Origin: Leuconostoc lactis KCTC 3528 = DSM 20202
GTDB taxonomy: Bacteria; Bacillota; Bacilli; Lactobacillales; Lactobacillaceae
DNA length: 64,000 nt
Direction of reading: 5' to 3'
Assembly (NCBI RefSeq): GCF_014651235.1
Contig: NZ_BMWM01000007.1
Coordinates: forward strand, 1 to 64,000
In this document: positions 1-11,144 of the stretch, piece after piece
How the letters are laid out: each line of letters starts with the position of its first letter
Numbering within the stretch: the first letter of the stretch is position 1
The notes under the pieces: model-generated
The model's input: only the letters and a program-made list of their open reading frames with translations
What the model was told of the DNA's origin: nothing
Databases searched by the model: none
Made by a program: the position numbers and the translations under genes

Positions 1-167
1 AACACCATTAAAGACCTTGATGGGTTTTTCTGTCCACTTAAATGTTCAACTTAAATTTTACAATCTGCCAAATCAAAAAAGTCAAGTTAAGATCATTCTT
101 TCAATAAGAATTACTATTCATTATACCTTTTTTTAAGCTTTTAAGCATGTATTATTAAAATCCGTCG
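1..167. other. gene-poor left edge
   Basis: AT-rich stretch left of the glk terminator with no gene I can support. A 17-codon open frame on the plus strand ends with TAA at about position 54 and could be the tail of a gene lying left of the window, but it matches nothing I recognise. Confidence 0.3.
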
Positions 168-196
168 CAAAAAAAGACAACCTAACGGTTGTCTTT
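168..196 (-). terminator. rho-independent terminator of glk
   Basis: Perfect 10-bp stem (173-182 with 187-196, loop TAAC). Reading the minus strand it is followed by a U-run. It lies about 20 nt past the glk stop codon. Confidence 0.85.
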
Positions 197-218
197 GGCA
201 TCTCATTTGAGTTATTTT

Positions 219-1178
219 TTAGGCGCGTGCTAATGAAGCGGCACCAATAACACCGGCATCATTACCCAATTCGGCCAACTTAACACGCGTTGATGTCCGA
301 ACAGTTGGGAAAGCAAATGTTTGCCAGTTCTTTTCGACACGTGCGCGCAAGAATTCACCAGCTGCAGCCACACCACCACCGATAACAACGGCTGATGGGT
401 TCAAAATGTTTGACATTGCCGCTGTGGCATAACCAAGGTAGTAAGCCACCTTGTCCACCACTTCATTGGCCAAGAAGTCACCATCTTTTGCCAAATCAAA
501 GACAATCTTTGATGTCACTTCGTCACCGTCAGAAATCAATTGCTTCAACTTTGATGAACCAACGTAAGCTTCTGAAAAATCTTGTGCCAAGTGTACAACA
601 CCTGTTGCTGAGGCGTATTGTTCCAAGCAACCGCGGTTACCGCATGTGCACAAGTAACCATTTGGTTCAACAACCACGTGACCAACTTCACCACCAGCAC
701 CGGCTGTTCCGTGAATCAATTGCCCATTGGCAACCAAACCACCACCAACACCAGTACCAAGTGTCACGAATGACACATCCTTATCATTGTTACCGGCACC
801 CTTCCAGGCTTCACCAAGTGCAGCAGCATTGGCATCGTTGTCAAGCGTCAAAGGCAAACCAGTACCAGCTTCGATATCAGTCTTAACCGGTTGTTCTGTC
901 TTCCAGTTCAAGTTGAAGGCACCAGTGACTGTTCCTGTTTCACGGTTAACCGTACCAGGTGTTCCCATCCCAATACCAATCACACGTTCGCGATCCAATT
1001 GGTACAAATCAAGATGGTGATTAATTGACGCAATAATGTCTGGTACAATGTGTGACCCTTCATCAAAAATGTTTGTCTTAATTGACCACTTTTGTTGAAT
1101 TTCACCTGCATCAGTCAAGATTGCAAATTTAATTGTTGTCCCACCAAGGTCAACACCGATGAGCTTATCTTTAGCCAT
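219..1178 (-). CDS. glk: glucokinase, ROK family
   Basis: Phosphorylates glucose with ATP to glucose-6-phosphate in the cytoplasm; probably handles glucose released inside the cell or taken up without the PTS. The N-terminus carries the phosphate-binding motif DLGGTTIK, the middle has DNDANAAALGE with the expected catalytic Asp, and the ROK zinc motif CTCGNRGCLEQ follows at about residues 177-187. Length of 319 aa is normal. Downstream of gluP and yqgQ, the same trio as Bacillus gluP-yqgQ-glcK. I chose ATG 1178 because family proteins start there; an in-frame GTG at 1214 would add 12 residues. The good SD lies upstream of a hairpin (separate entry). A promoter with an overlapping cre indicates CcpA control. 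Confidence 0.93.
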   Translation of the reverse strand: MAKDKLIGVDLGGTTIKFAILTDAGEIQQKWSIKTNIFDEGSHIVPDIIASINHHLDLYQLDRERVIGIGMGTPGTVNRETGTVTGAFNLNWKTEQPVKTDIEAGTGLPLTLDNDANAAALGEAWKGAGNNDKDVSFVTLGTGVGGGLVANGQLIHGTAGAGGEVGHVVVEPNGYLCTCGNRGCLEQYASATGVVHLAQDFSEAYVGSSKLKQLISDGDEVTSKIVFDLAKDGDFLANEVVDKVAYYLGYATAAMSNILNPSAVVIGGGVAAAGEFLRARVEKNWQTFAFPTVRTSTRVKLAELGNDAGVIGAASLARA

Positions 1179-1249
1179 TGTTTTTTGGTGTATGTCGCCA
1201 ATATGGTAGGTCACTCACATGCCCTACCGAGCCACATACATTTCCTCCT
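1179..1249 (-). promoter_or_regulatory. glk leader: SD, hairpin, then start codon
   Basis: AGGAGG (1244-1249) is 3 nt before a hairpin: 7 bp (1234-1240 with 1189-1195), a C/C mismatch, 2 bp, an internal loop, then 6 bp (1223-1228 with 1205-1210). Ten nt separate the hairpin from ATG 1178. The same stretch holds an 8-codon ORF (ATG 1237, stop 1211) whose stop overlaps an in-frame GTG at 1214 as GTGA. Either folding or coupling could deliver the ribosome. Confidence 0.5.
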
Positions 1250-1269
1250 AAGAAATTTATTACCCATTT

Positions 1270-1308
1270 ATTCTAACAGAAAACACCGACGATATGCAAG
1301 CGTTTTCA
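1270..1308 (-). promoter_or_regulatory. glk promoter with overlapping cre site
   Basis: On the minus strand, -35 TTGCAT (1294-1299), 18-nt spacer, -10 TAGAAT (1270-1275). Positions 1294-1308 match the catabolite-responsive element WTGNAARCGNWWWCA at every defined position and cover the -35 box, which predicts CcpA repression. Confidence 0.7.
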
Positions 1309-1335
1309 TAGTTTTCAAAACAATTTTCATGCACT

Positions 1336-1542
1336 TTAGTCACTCGGATTGGCGACTTCTTGTTCATGCTCATGCACTAAAATAATCTTCATTCGTGCAT
1401 ATTCCTGCCTGTCAATCACATCAGCTTTATACAAATTATCCACTTCCAATGCAGCCACTTCAATATCCCACAAACGCTTGCCAACATGAATGTAAACCCC
1501 AAAACGCTTGAGATACGTCAAAATATCATAAAAGTTTTTCAT
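1336..1542 (-). CDS. yqgQ: YqgQ family protein (DUF910)
   Basis: Small 68-aa cytoplasmic protein of the YqgQ family, function not established. It has the family's opening MxxFYD, the helical core DIEVAALEVDNLY and a charged tail. The start at 1542 is supported by an upstream GGTGG and by a 4-nt ATGA overlap with the rhomboid stop codon, so the two are translationally coupled. The neighbourhood gluP-yqgQ-glk is the same as in Bacillus. A longer open frame reaching 1701 runs inside the rhomboid gene and is not a credible N-terminus. Confidence 0.85.
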   Translation of the reverse strand: MKNFYDILTYLKRFGVYIHVGKRLWDIEVAALEVDNLYKADVIDRQEYARMKIILVHEHEQEVANPSD

Positions 1543-2228
1543 CCCATACCACCTTTTGATAACCATGTTAGGAGCACTAACAACCCACTCACCCCAACAA
1601 GTGTCCAACGCATATACAGCGGAAACTTCCCTGAACGTCCGTAAAAGCCGGCCATGACAGCAAACATCATCCCACCAATCAGGCCACCAATATGGCCCCA
1701 CATATCAACACCATTGGCGCCAAAACCCGTCACCAAATTCAATCCGACAAAGAGTAACAAGGTTGTCCCTTGCGCACGAATTTCGGGATCATGCCGAAAT
1801 TGACTGGCAAACATCAGCAACCCACCAAACAACCCAAACAAGGCAGTGGAAGCACCGACAGACACCGTCAAGGGTGCGAAAAGATAGGACATGATATTAC
1901 CCACCACGCCACCAAATAAGTACAAACCTAAAAATTTGCGGTGACCAAAGGCCGCTTCTGCTAAGGGGCCAATAAACCAAAGTGTTAACATGTTGGTGAT
2001 AATGTGTAACCAACCAGCATGTAAAAAAATTGGTGTGAGCAATCGCCAATACTGGTGATCAATGGCAATCGCTGGTCCCCACTTGGCGCCCAGCGCAACT
2101 AATAATTGCCCATTCGTTGTTTGCCCATGGCCCATGATGACCTCCACCACAAACATCGCAAGGCTGATCGCCACGAGACTAACTGTTACTGGGGCTTTTT
2201 TAAATTGTATCTGAATCGCATCTATCAT
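1539..2228 (-). CDS. gluP: rhomboid family intramembrane serine protease
   Basis: Polytopic membrane protease cleaving transmembrane substrates. Visible family features in order: N-terminal hydrophobic helix, HIITNM (HxxxN) at the start of the rhomboid core, the serine motif GAST followed by a glycine-rich helix, and the catalytic histidine in WGHIGG. About 229 aa, lacking the TPR extension of Bacillus GluP. ATG 2228 lies just past the addA stop; no strong SD is visible, so its translation probably depends on addA. Overlaps yqgQ by 4 nt. Confidence 0.88.
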   Translation of the reverse strand: MIDAIQIQFKKAPVTVSLVAISLAMFVVEVIMGHGQTTNGQLLVALGAKWGPAIAIDHQYWRLLTPIFLHAGWLHIITNMLTLWFIGPLAEAAFGHRKFLGLYLFGGVVGNIMSYLFAPLTVSVGASTALFGLFGGLLMFASQFRHDPEIRAQGTTLLLFVGLNLVTGFGANGVDMWGHIGGLIGGMMFAVMAGFYGRSGKFPLYMRWTLVGVSGLLVLLTWLSKGGMG

Positions 2229-2232
2229 GTGT

Positions 2233-5200
2233 TTATTGTACACCCAAACTCACCACGCGACCAACGCTCAAGGCTACGAGCTGTGGGTCATGGAAAGTAT
2301 AAGTTGGATATTCTTGCTGTAAGGCTTGCTGATATAAACGGAGCTGACCACGATAACGTTGGACTAACTTGGCCAAATCTTCTGTCATGCGATCTGGTCG
2401 GATATAATCCGTTTTATAGTCAAAAAGCGTGATCGATTGGGTTGTATGATCGATGAAATAACCATCAATAATCCCGTGAACCAACACCGGTGCCGAATCT
2501 GCTAAGCCTTGATAAATCTGGTTAGCTGGCATAATCATGGCAAATGTCGCTTCCCGTGTTAAAGTTGTTGCGTGTTGCATGACCCGTTGTGCAAACGGTG
2601 TCGCTAGGAAGTGTAAGATTTGATCTAAATTAATTAAGTCAGCGACTGGTTGCGTCATCCGCCCATTCGCAACCAGTTGGTCTCGCAGCACCGCCAACGA
2701 CTCACGTGTTTGCGGTACGGTAAAATCTAACAATTGCAACATTAAGTGCGTTGCCGTCCCAATGGCAGCACTTGAAGGTTGTTGTGACCCATCCGTCATA
2801 AACGTTGGTAACGTTAAATTTTCTGGCACTAAATCGTTGGCTGGCGACAGCTGTCCATTTTCCATCACTGTCAAGGAGACCATTTGCTTACGGTCAGGAT
2901 CTTCAAATAATCGTTTCATCTCACTGACAGATTGATACGCCGCCGTCTGGGTCGCTGCCATACTAGGGTACTGATACCCCAACATCGCTTGCGCCACCTG
3001 GAAATCTTTGGCATCGTAATCTTGACTGTTCGGCGTGGCTACCTCAGTTGGGGTCACATTATCCGTTGGTAAATGTAGCGTTGTTTCCGGTACTAAATTC
3101 ACCGTCAGTTGACCCGTTTGCGTCGTTTCTGGTCCAAGAAGACGTGGTTTGTCCCCCTCACCCAACCAAGCTTCCAACGTTGGTTCTTGTGTGCGGGCGA
3201 GAGCCAAAATCAACCAATCCAAGTAAGACTTCGCCGTCAGACGTAAATCTTCGCCTAAAAATTGGCCCGTGGTATTTTTAGCCCGTTGCCATAACGTTTG
3301 TAAGGCCGCACTTTGACCAGCTTCACTCACCGTCGCAGTCCCAATAATGTGTAATTGTTGTTCGGCACGCGTCAAAGCCACATACAAGAGCCGCATTTCC
3401 TCTGACCAACTCTGCCGTTTGAGCGCCTGTTGGACCACCAATTGTTGCAAAGTTGGCATGCTTACCAAGGCATCTGGCTGCAAATAATTAATCCCGATAC
3501 CAGCATTTTTTTGCAGCAAGACTTTCCCTTTTAAATCCTTGGTGTTAAAGGCTTTATCGAATTCTGGGATAAATACAATGGGGAATTCTAGCCCTTTTGA
3601 GGCATGAATCGTCATGACACGCACCGCTTGTTCGTCTGCCTCTTGTGGCGCCTCACCCAACTGACCATCATTTTGCTGTAATTGTTCGATATACCGGACA
3701 AAGCGGAACAAGCCCGCATTGGTATTATTTTGATAAGTTCGGGCATAGGCATAGAGCGCATGCAAATTCGCTTGACGCTGACCACCACCTGGCATTCCCG
3801 CCACGTAATCGAGCCACGCTGTATCATCAAAAATCGTCCATATTAACGTCACCAGATCATTTTGAATCGCGAGCTGGTGCCATTTTCCAAATTGGTCGAC
3901 AATTTTTTGCACAGCCGGGTGCGTTGTCGCATAGGTTGTTAAAGCCGTCCAAAAATCATGCTGCTGATCCGCCAACCGAATCGCGGCGAGATCATTTTCC
4001 GTTAACCCAAACATCGGCGACCGCAATACAGCCACTAACGGAATATCTTGGTGGGGATTATCAATGACCCGCAAAACATCCAGCATCAGATAAACTTCCA
4101 TGGTTTGAAAATAATTCCCTACCGCTTCCACTTGCACCGGAATGCCAGCGGCGCGCAAGCTCGCCACCAAGTCAATATAACCAGCCTTTGAACGGGTTAG
4201 AATCGCAATATCCCCGTATTCTACTGGCCGCATCCCCGCCGGCGTTGCCTTACGGTCATAAATCGTTGTTTCCCGCAATGCCAATATTTTTTCCGCCAAT
4301 CGGGCATACTGAGCTTGCCGTTTTTCAAAATTTTCCGCCGTTTCGTCAGTCTCTGTTGGCTCAGCTGCCTGTGCCTGCTGAGTAATAATGTCCACTGAAA
4401 AAACTGGTGGCACGCTGGCTGGATAATCAGCCTTTGGTACCAACTTGGCTTCACCAAGATAGGCAATATCCCCTAATTTTTCATCCATAAGTTGTGTGAA
4501 AATTAAGTTAGTCATGGCCGTGACGTTATTGTGTGACCGGAAATTATCGGCTAATTCAATCCGTTGATCATCGTTGTCAGCTTGCGCAAACTGTTTATAT
4601 TTATGCGTAAATAGCGATGGTTCCGCCTGGCGAAAACCATAAATACTTTGTTTGACATCACCAACCATGTACATATTATGACCATTGGCGACTTGTGTCA
4701 GTAAGGTTTCTTGTAATTGGTTAATATCTTGATACTCATCGACCAAAATTTCATCAAACTGGCTCTGAATCGTTTCACGGGTTGCCGTATCGGCTAATAT
4801 CTCTAATGCTAAGGCACCTAAATCAGGAAAGTCCACTAATTGGGCAGCACGCTTCGCATCAGTAAACGCCGTCCGAAACGTCTGGGTCACCAAAACCAGC
4901 GTCGCAACGAGTTGTTGTGAGGCGTCAGTGATCGTTTGCCACTGACTTTGAGTGAACCGGAAAAACGTCTCCGTGAGTTGCTTTAACTGTGATTTGGCGC
5001 CAATCACTTGGTTTTTAACCGCGACAGCTTGGGCCAAAATAGCCAAAAGTTCTGGCTCATCCGCCACGCCTTTGCTGGCCTTCGTTTCCAAACTCACCTT
5101 AGGTGGCTGTAACAGCATTTGGCGGAGATCATCCCATTGCGCACTAGTGGCCATTGTCTGCACTTGTTGCAAATAGTCTTGTATTGTGGCCAACGCAAGC

Positions 5201-5952
5201 GTTGTTTTCTTCAGTTCTGGCGCCCCGGACACCAAAACTTGGGCATCTTGAACCGCTGCCAATAGCGGTGTGATAGTGGTTGTCAACGTTGGTAGGATAT
5301 GTTGTTGGTACAGGTCAGATTGCGTGATCGCCGTTGTCAAATCTAACTGATTGTCAGCGAGTTGGGCTAACCACGCGGTACCATCAGGACGTGCTTCTGC
5401 AAAATCCGTGAGTTTTAAGATAATGTCTTGTAACGCATCATCTTGTCCTGGTTGCCCAAAGTTATGGACTAAGGCCAAAAAATCGGCGTGATGTTCGTGG
5501 TCTTCTTCATAGAACGCCGCCAAAACCTGAGCGAGAACATCTTGGCGTAACATATCACGTTCGGCTGTATCCGAAAGCAATCGGAATTGTGGATCCAACC
5601 CGATGACATGGTAATAATTTTCAATCAAACGTAACGCATAAGCGTCAATTGTTGAAATATTGGCCGCTGGTAAAAGTAACAACTGTTCCTGTAAAAAGCG
5701 TTTGGTTGCCGCATCAACTGCTGGTAGCCGTTTTTCAATCGCCACCTCTAAACGTTCCCGCATTTCTTGCGCTGCCGCATTAGTAAAGGTCACAATTAAA
5801 AAGTTGGTCACACTGGCCCCGTTTAAAATTTTCTGAATCAAACGTTCAATTAAAACCGTCGTTTTCCCAGAGCCCGCTGATGCGGCAACTAAAATATTGT
5901 GCCCTGTGTCATCAACTGCACGTTGTTGATTAACTGTGAATGTCGTGCTCAT
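2233..5952 (-). CDS. addA: ATP-dependent helicase/nuclease subunit A (AddA/RexA)
   Basis: Large subunit of the AddAB (RexAB) recombinational repair complex, which processes double-strand ends to 3' overhangs for RecA. UvrD-like helicase motifs are present in order: Walker [11 protein letters not shown] at residues 22-31, Walker B VDEYQD near 405, [15 protein letters not shown] soon after, [10 protein letters not shown] around 800, and a C-terminal RecB-type nuclease core LFDYKTDY near 1190. Length of 1239 aa is typical. Its start codon lies inside the end of addB (23-nt overlap), so the two are coupled in one operon. Confidence 0.96.
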   Translation of the reverse strand: MSTTFTVNQQRAVDDTGHNILVAASAGSGKTTVLIERLIQKILNGASVTNFLIVTFTNAAAQEMRERLEVAIEKRLPAVDAATKRFLQEQLLLLPAANISTIDAYALRLIENYYHVIGLDPQFRLLSDTAERDMLRQDVLAQVLAAFYEEDHEHHADFLALVHNFGQPGQDDALQDIILKLTDFAEARPDGTAWLAQLADNQLDLTTAITQSDLYQQHILPTLTTTITPLLAAVQDAQVLVSGAPELKKTTLALATIQDYLQQVQTMATSAQWDDLRQMLLQPPKVSLETKASKGVADEPELLAILAQAVAVKNQVIGAKSQLKQLTETFFRFTQSQWQTITDASQQLVATLVLVTQTFRTAFTDAKRAAQLVDFPDLGALALEILADTATRETIQSQFDEILVDEYQDINQLQETLLTQVANGHNMYMVGDVKQSIYGFRQAEPSLFTHKYKQFAQADNDDQRIELADNFRSHNNVTAMTNLIFTQLMDEKLGDIAYLGEAKLVPKADYPASVPPVFSVDIITQQAQAAEPTETDETAENFEKRQAQYARLAEKILALRETTIYDRKATPAGMRPVEYGDIAILTRSKAGYIDLVASLRAAGIPVQVEAVGNYFQTMEVYLMLDVLRVIDNPHQDIPLVAVLRSPMFGLTENDLAAIRLADQQHDFWTALTTYATTHPAVQKIVDQFGKWHQLAIQNDLVTLIWTIFDDTAWLDYVAGMPGGGQRQANLHALYAYARTYQNNTNAGLFRFVRYIEQLQQNDGQLGEAPQEADEQAVRVMTIHASKGLEFPIVFIPEFDKAFNTKDLKGKVLLQKNAGIGINYLQPDALVSMPTLQQLVVQQALKRQSWSEEMRLLYVALTRAEQQLHIIGTATVSEAGQSAALQTLWQRAKNTTGQFLGEDLRLTAKSYLDWLILALARTQEPTLEAWLGEGDKPRLLGPETTQTGQLTVNLVPETTLHLPTDNVTPTEVATPNSQDYDAKDFQVAQAMLGYQYPSMAATQTAAYQSVSEMKRLFEDPDRKQMVSLTVMENGQLSPANDLVPENLTLPTFMTDGSQQPSSAAIGTATHLMLQLLDFTVPQTRESLAVLRDQLVANGRMTQPVADLINLDQILHFLATPFAQRVMQHATTLTREATFAMIMPANQIYQGLADSAPVLVHGIIDGYFIDHTTQSITLFDYKTDYIRPDRMTEDLAKLVQRYRGQLRLYQQALQQEYPTYTFHDPQLVALSVGRVVSLGVQ

Positions 5953-8900
5953 CTGCCGCCTCCTCTTGCAAAATCTTTAAAATGGCTGTTTTTCCCTTGG
6001 GAGATTCAGGCCGATAGCGATCACCCAATGAGCGATCAAAACGTAAAATATCGGTATACGGTGTGTACTGCAAGCTCCCCATTGTTGGCAACAAAGGAAA
6101 TTCACCACCTAAAATGTGGTCGCCAGCTTGTGTGATATTTTCAGCATTGTGCTGCAACAATAAGCCAAAACCGTCTGCTTCGACAAAATCGCTCGTCGCA
6201 TACAATTGTCCATTATTCTTCTTTTTCAGCTGATAAAATAGCGCGGCTTCACCGTTATCCAGCAGTTCCAAACTATCGAGATAATCTGGCTCCGCCACAA
6301 ATAACCCACGATATTTGAAAATTTCCGGCGGCACCTGACCTGCCAACAAAGCATCAACATCGCCCTTAAAGTCGGCAATGCGGCGACGTTCCGGCGCAAT
6401 TTTAGCAAAAAAGGCACCGCCAATGTCTTCAACACCAAGTGCTTCCGCATTTTTTTGCGCGGCCTGCCAATAAGTCAGCAATTGCATTTGTAACCCGTCA
6501 AAGGCTTGCGCCCAATCAAATTGTTTTCCGTTAGATTTGTAGTCAATAATCGTCCCAAACACGCCATTCGGATCTTGACGATCTAACCGATCAATTTTAC
6601 CGCGGACTTTAATTGGCCCCCGTCGGCCAGAAAATTCTAGCGCTGGCAATGCACCCTTAACCGGAAAGCCAAAGAGCTGTTCCACTGCTTGTGGATAAGA
6701 CCTATTAGCACGGGCAGCTTGCTGCAAGTTTAGCATGAGTTGTCGACTAATTTTGGCTAAATGGTCACGCACTGCCCGCATTTTCCCATTAGTCGCCAGT
6801 AATTGATACACTGGTAGCGACAATTCAGCGGTCATGGCCTGTGAGACAAGGTCTAATAAGTCGTCTGTCGTCACATCGCGTAAACTCACCTGCCGCTGGA
6901 TCAACTCGCGGATCACTTGTTCTAACACGGCATGGTATAACGTTCCCGTTTGGGCCACATTCAGTTCGTTGGTCGTGCGCTCTTTAAGCCGTAACCCATA
7001 CTGCAAAAAATAAGCCAACGGATTATTATAATAACTTTCCAGTTGCGAAATGGACACATTTAACTGTTGACCAAATAAGGACTGAACAAATTCAGGACGT
7101 AAAATTTCTGTTTGATTGCGATAATTTGGTGCGGATAACACGCGTTCTAATCGCTCTTGTTGCGTCACACTAATGGCATTTTGTAAGGCCTTAAACGCCG
7201 ACGACTGTTGATAAGTAGGGATTAATTTCACTAATTCAGACAAGGTTGCTCGTGGCGTGCTTGTGTAATTTTTCAACAATGCCGCACTATCTACTGGCAC
7301 TCGTGTGATTTTGTCAACTGGTGTTTGGAACGTCGAGACGAGTCGTTGATAAAATGGCGACATGTCCGCAATTTTCCCCGCACTATCAAGGACCGGATAA
7401 GACAAAGTAACGCTGGTATTGGCCGATGACAAGGCACCATAAAATAGCAAATTTTCTTCAGCCATTTGTTGTTGCGCAGTGTTTTGTAAGTATTTCGGTT
7501 GCTCACCAGCTTGTAAGGCTGGTTGCACAATCAAACGCTCAGCATCATTGATCAAAGCCGTCGTCTTAGCTTGTGCTGGTAGGTTTGTCCGTGTCCCCCC
7601 AATAAAAAATAGATGCCGATAGCGGTTACTTTGCACAATCCCAGCTTCAGAAATGGTCAGTTGATCTAAATGATTGGGGATCCCAGAGAATTTGGCGCCC
7701 GCAAACCCAGCCGTTAAAATCGCTTTAAATTGCGCGAGGTCAAACGCTGCATCCCCATCAATGGCGACCAATTCATCTAGCGTGGCCGTGAACAGTTGCC
7801 AAACTTCACTGCCTTGCCGAGAACGGGCAAGCTCACCGGCCGCAAGATACTGATCACGCTGTGCCAAAATGGCATCTGTTACATGATACTTTTGCAACCA
7901 CATGACCAAGCCGGTTGCCGCTTCCCGCATCGTTTTAGCGTGATCAAAACTTTCTTGTAACGCATCAAAGGCCGCCAAAATAAACCGACGTAAGGTTTCA
8001 ATACGCCGATTAATCTGTTGATCTACCGTTTCTAAGGTGACATCATCATCAGCAACCTCATCTGTCATTGTAAACAATTCAAAGGGCTGGTCTAAGTCCC
8101 GCCACCGTGCTTCAAATGGCTTATTGGCATATAGATAGTTATCAAAATAACTCACCACATCAAAAAATTCAGCTTCCGACACTAATGCTTGATCTTGAAA
8201 CGGTCGCAGAAGGCTCGTTTTTAAAATTGCCATGACATTTTGGTATTGCAAACGTTCATGCGTTGGCATGAGCAAATTCAGCAACAATTCCACTAAAGGA
8301 TGATTAGCCATTTTTTGGTCGGTATCCAAAAAGTAAGGCAATTCTAATTGCGCCATGACTTCAGGGATATGATCGGTGTAAGGCGTGAGGTCACGCGCCA
8401 AAATCAAAATATCGCGCAAGTGCAAATCAGGATCGGCTAATAATAGGCGTCGAATACGCCGCCCCACTTCCTGAATCTCAACGATAGGATTTTCCGCAGC
8501 AAACACCGACAAGTCCGGCGCTGGTTGATCGGCCTGATATGGTCGGTATTCGCCGAGATGAGTCCAAGCTGTCAATAATTGCTCACTTGTTTGACTGAGG
8601 GTGCGTCTGGTCTGTGGCTGTTCAAGTCCCACCGGCTGCTGGGCTTGCTTTGCCAAGCGCATGAGTTCTTGGGCTGTTGTCATCGGTTTGAAGAAAACAT
8701 CCCCTGGTTGTTGCCGACCTAATTGGTCCCCATCACCTAACAAGGCCATTGTCACAGGATAGCGTTGCACTAATTGTTGCACCACTTGCCATTCGGCACT
8801 CGTCAACCCGTTGAACCCTTCAAAATAAAAGGCCACATTTTCAAGGGGATGTTGGGCCAATTGCGTCGCTAAAAATGGTAACACTTCCAACGGTGTCATG

Positions 8901-9466
8901 CGGTCAGTGCCCATTTTTACAGCCAACGCATCGGCTACAATCGCTAAGTCTCTGAGTTTGGCCGCCAATGTTTGTCGTAAAAACGTCGCATCATCCGTTG
9001 TGTCATTCAAAATTTGTAACAAATCTTGAGGCGTAATGCGACTCGCTCGCAACTCAACCAGTTGGGTCACTAAAGCGGCGATAAAACCTGGTTTTGCCTG
9101 CATTCGAGCAAAAATTGGTAATTGTGGCGCGTACTCACGTAAAATATCGGACACCATAATAAATAACCCAGTATTTTGCACAATATCTGGCTGCTGATTG
9201 GGCATGTCTTTGAGCAATGCCCAAGCTAAACGAGTTAAGGAATAGACTTGTAAACGGCTTTGTGCATACAAATCTGACTGAGGATCATAGCCATTTTGTT
9301 GCGCCAGCCGTTGTAAAACCGTCACTTCACTATCAAATTTAACGTGGTTGGGCACGATATAATACACTGTGGTTGCTGCATCTTGCGCTAATTTTTGCTG
9401 AGCATCTGCCAATAACGCACCCCGTAAATCAGCCTGGGCATGCGCCATATAAATTGTTACCGCCAT
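5930..9466 (-). CDS. addB: ATP-dependent nuclease subunit B (AddB/RexB)
   Basis: Second subunit of AddAB/RexAB, with a C-terminal RecB-like nuclease (IIDYKSNG, about residue 990) and an N-terminal inactive helicase-like region. In place of a Walker A motif the N-terminus reads [15 protein letters not shown] read the whole 1178-aa translation and find no cysteine, so the four-cysteine Fe-S cluster of Bacillus AddB cannot exist here. ATG 9466 has AAAGAGGCG upstream. The leader has a CACACA-GA-TGTGTG dyad near 9490-9505 of unknown use. Confidence 0.94.
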   Translation of the reverse strand: MAVTIYMAHAQADLRGALLADAQQKLAQDAATTVYYIVPNHVKFDSEVTVLQRLAQQNGYDPQSDLYAQSRLQVYSLTRLAWALLKDMPNQQPDIVQNTGLFIMVSDILREYAPQLPIFARMQAKPGFIAALVTQLVELRASRITPQDLLQILNDTTDDATFLRQTLAAKLRDLAIVADALAVKMGTDRMTPLEVLPFLATQLAQHPLENVAFYFEGFNGLTSAEWQVVQQLVQRYPVTMALLGDGDQLGRQQPGDVFFKPMTTAQELMRLAKQAQQPVGLEQPQTRRTLSQTSEQLLTAWTHLGEYRPYQADQPAPDLSVFAAENPIVEIQEVGRRIRRLLLADPDLHLRDILILARDLTPYTDHIPEVMAQLELPYFLDTDQKMANHPLVELLLNLLMPTHERLQYQNVMAILKTSLLRPFQDQALVSEAEFFDVVSYFDNYLYANKPFEARWRDLDQPFELFTMTDEVADDDVTLETVDQQINRRIETLRRFILAAFDALQESFDHAKTMREAATGLVMWLQKYHVTDAILAQRDQYLAAGELARSRQGSEVWQLFTATLDELVAIDGDAAFDLAQFKAILTAGFAGAKFSGIPNHLDQLTISEAGIVQSNRYRHLFFIGGTRTNLPAQAKTTALINDAERLIVQPALQAGEQPKYLQNTAQQQMAEENLLFYGALSSANTSVTLSYPVLDSAGKIADMSPFYQRLVSTFQTPVDKITRVPVDSAALLKNYTSTPRATLSELVKLIPTYQQSSAFKALQNAISVTQQERLERVLSAPNYRNQTEILRPEFVQSLFGQQLNVSISQLESYYNNPLAYFLQYGLRLKERTTNELNVAQTGTLYHAVLEQVIRELIQRQVSLRDVTTDDLLDLVSQAMTAELSLPVYQLLATNGKMRAVRDHLAKISRQLMLNLQQAARANRSYPQAVEQLFGFPVKGALPALEFSGRRGPIKVRGKIDRLDRQDPNGVFGTIIDYKSNGKQFDWAQAFDGLQMQLLTYWQAAQKNAEALGVEDIGGAFFAKIAPERRRIADFKGDVDALLAGQVPPEIFKYRGLFVAEPDYLDSLELLDNGEAALFYQLKKKNNGQLYATSDFVEADGFGLLLQHNAENITQAGDHILGGEFPLLPTMGSLQYTPYTDILRFDRSLGDRYRPESPKGKTAILKILQEEAADEHDIHS

Positions 9467-9541
9467 TTACGCCTCTTTTCATCACTTTAACACACATCTG
9501 TGTGACGTTAATTTCTCATCATACTGTCTATTTTAGCATAC

Positions 9542-9567
9542 AAAAAGCACGTCATTTCTGACGTGCT
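9542..9567 (-). terminator. terminator of the DUF402 gene
   Basis: 9-bp perfect stem (9546-9554 with 9559-9567) followed on the minus strand by a U-run, directly after the gene's stop codon. Confidence 0.85.
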
Positions 9568-9577
9568 GCTTGCTTTA

Positions 9578-10147
9578 TCAACGACGATCTTTAAGTCGCT
9601 GTTGCATCAAATGTTGGTATCTTGTATACCAAACATCGACATATCCTTGTGAAAAAGGGCCCGTGCCTTCGTTGATCCAGTCAACTAAAATCTTAACATG
9701 TGCCTTCAGAATCTTATCGATTTCTGGTGGATAATGCCATTTTTTGCTGTGTGCTGCATATTCATCAGCGTCCAACAAATGTTTTTCCCCATCAGGGAAA
9801 ACTTTGACATCTAAATCGTAATCAATATACTTTAGCGCCTCTTTATCTAAGACAAAGGGTGACGCTAAATTACAGTAATACGATACCCCATTATCACGAA
9901 TCATGGCAATAATATTAAACCAATACTTTTTATGAAAATAGACAATTGCCGGTTCACGTGTCACCCACCGTCGTCCGTCGTCTTCTGTCACTAGAGTATG
10001 ATCGTTTAATCCAATGATTGCATTTTCACTGGTTTTTAAAACCATGGTATCGCGCCAAGTTCGATGCAACGAGCCGTCATGCTTATAACTTTTGATCGTG
10101 ATGAAATCACCTTCGCGTGGCCCGCGACTTGACTTATCAAAACTCAT
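9578..10147 (-). CDS. DUF402 nucleoside tri-/diphosphatase (Ntdp/YgaC family)
   Basis: 189 aa, close to the usual 175-190 of this family. Recognised by the order [17 protein letters not shown], then the [11 protein letters not shown] region, the YYCNLASPF core and acidic [12 protein letters not shown], all characteristic of the DUF402 fold. Characterised Staphylococcus and Bacillus members hydrolyse nucleoside tri- and diphosphates with divalent metal. The neighbour upstream is recX, a common pairing in lactobacilli. AGTAGGT before the start is a modest SD. The physiological substrate is unknown. Confidence 0.85.
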   Translation of the reverse strand: MSFDKSSRGPREGDFITIKSYKHDGSLHRTWRDTMVLKTSENAIIGLNDHTLVTEDDGRRWVTREPAIVYFHKKYWFNIIAMIRDNGVSYYCNLASPFVLDKEALKYIDYDLDVKVFPDGEKHLLDADEYAAHSKKWHYPPEIDKILKAHVKILVDWINEGTGPFSQGYVDVWYTRYQHLMQQRLKDRR

Positions 10148-10258
10148 GATCGTACCTACTCTTCTAACACCGAATGCTATTTCATTGTATCAAATATTAT
10201 ACGTAAATGATAGACTACAAGCACTTTACCAAAAGAGTGCCAAAGACGGTCGTTATCT

Positions 10259-11077
10259 TTACTCAGAAAATTCTGTCAGCGCATCACTTTGGGTAACGGT
10301 TTGAAGAGCCACGTCAATCCATTCTGCCGAAAAGCCTTTGGTGTAAAGTTTATTTTTAACTTTATATTGTCGTTCCGACTCAGTGACATTGCGATAGCGA
10401 TACCACAGCCTTTCAGCTTGCCGAATCACGTTGGCACGTTCTGTGTCTTCATCATTAGCAAAATCAATCTGCGCCACAACGGTCTGGGCAATATCAAACG
10501 AAAAGCCTTTTTGTACGAGCGCTTGGACAATCTTTTGTTGTTTAGCACGTGTGGCTTCACGTTGATAACGTTGGGCTAATTTTAGCGCGAGTTGTTCCCC
10601 AACGGCTAGCTGTTCAGCTGTTGTATAAGTTGCCAGTGCTTGGGTAATCGCTGATGCTGGTACCCCCGCTTGTTGTAATGCCAAACTAATGGCTACCGGC
10701 CCTTTGGGTGACAAGCGCTTTTTGGTCGCCACGTAATGTTTGGCATAGTTGAAATCATCAACATAACCTAACTCTTTTAATCGTGCCAATACGGCATCTT
10801 GAATCGTCTCAGTCACTTGTTGATCCGACAATTTTTGGCGGATTTGTTTTTCAGTCCGTAACGCATGGCCCAAATAATTTAACGCTGTATTCAGTGCTTT
10901 GGCAATGGCATCATCATATTTGATTTGTGCAATTAAGGCATCATCTAATTCTCGGCCCTTGGCTAAACCGTATTTAATCAAGACACTTTCTGCAACGCCG
11001 AAAGCAAAAACGTTGTCTAAGTCAATACTATAGCGTCCTGCTTGCTTTTGGGTTGCGATTTTCGTAATTTTTTTCAT
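10259..11077 (-). CDS. recX: RecA regulator RecX
   Basis: 272-aa RecX, which binds RecA filaments and modulates recombination and SOS. Three-helix repeats are visible: ALNYLGHALRTEKQIRQKL, then LKELGYVDDFNYAKHYV, then a C-terminal VKNKLYTKGFSAEWIDVAL. The YVDD and KGP-type motifs are typical. The gene has no clear SD before ATG 11077; the preceding bases include a 5-codon ORF ending four nt upstream, but that ORF has no convincing SD either, so initiation may be weak. Confidence 0.9.
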   Translation of the reverse strand: MKKITKIATQKQAGRYSIDLDNVFAFGVAESVLIKYGLAKGRELDDALIAQIKYDDAIAKALNTALNYLGHALRTEKQIRQKLSDQQVTETIQDAVLARLKELGYVDDFNYAKHYVATKKRLSPKGPVAISLALQQAGVPASAITQALATYTTAEQLAVGEQLALKLAQRYQREATRAKQQKIVQALVQKGFSFDIAQTVVAQIDFANDEDTERANVIRQAERLWYRYRNVTESERQYKVKNKLYTKGFSAEWIDVALQTVTQSDALTEFSE

Positions 11078-11144
11078 ATTACTATTGTACGCAATCCATT
11101 CGGTAATTGCTCAAAATATGTTAAAAAATAACCAGCCACCACAA

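Noticed and set aside
1-54. Short open plus-strand frame at the left edge
   Set aside because: Only 17 codons are visible and neither strand shows a recognisable protein or insertion-sequence end.
1336-1701. 121-aa version of the YqgQ frame
   Set aside because: The extra N-terminus lies inside the rhomboid gene; the family start with its own SD is at 1542.
9481-9510. SOS box for addAB at the CACACA-GA-TGTGTG dyad
   Set aside because: It does not match the Gram-positive LexA box (GAAC-N4-GTTC).
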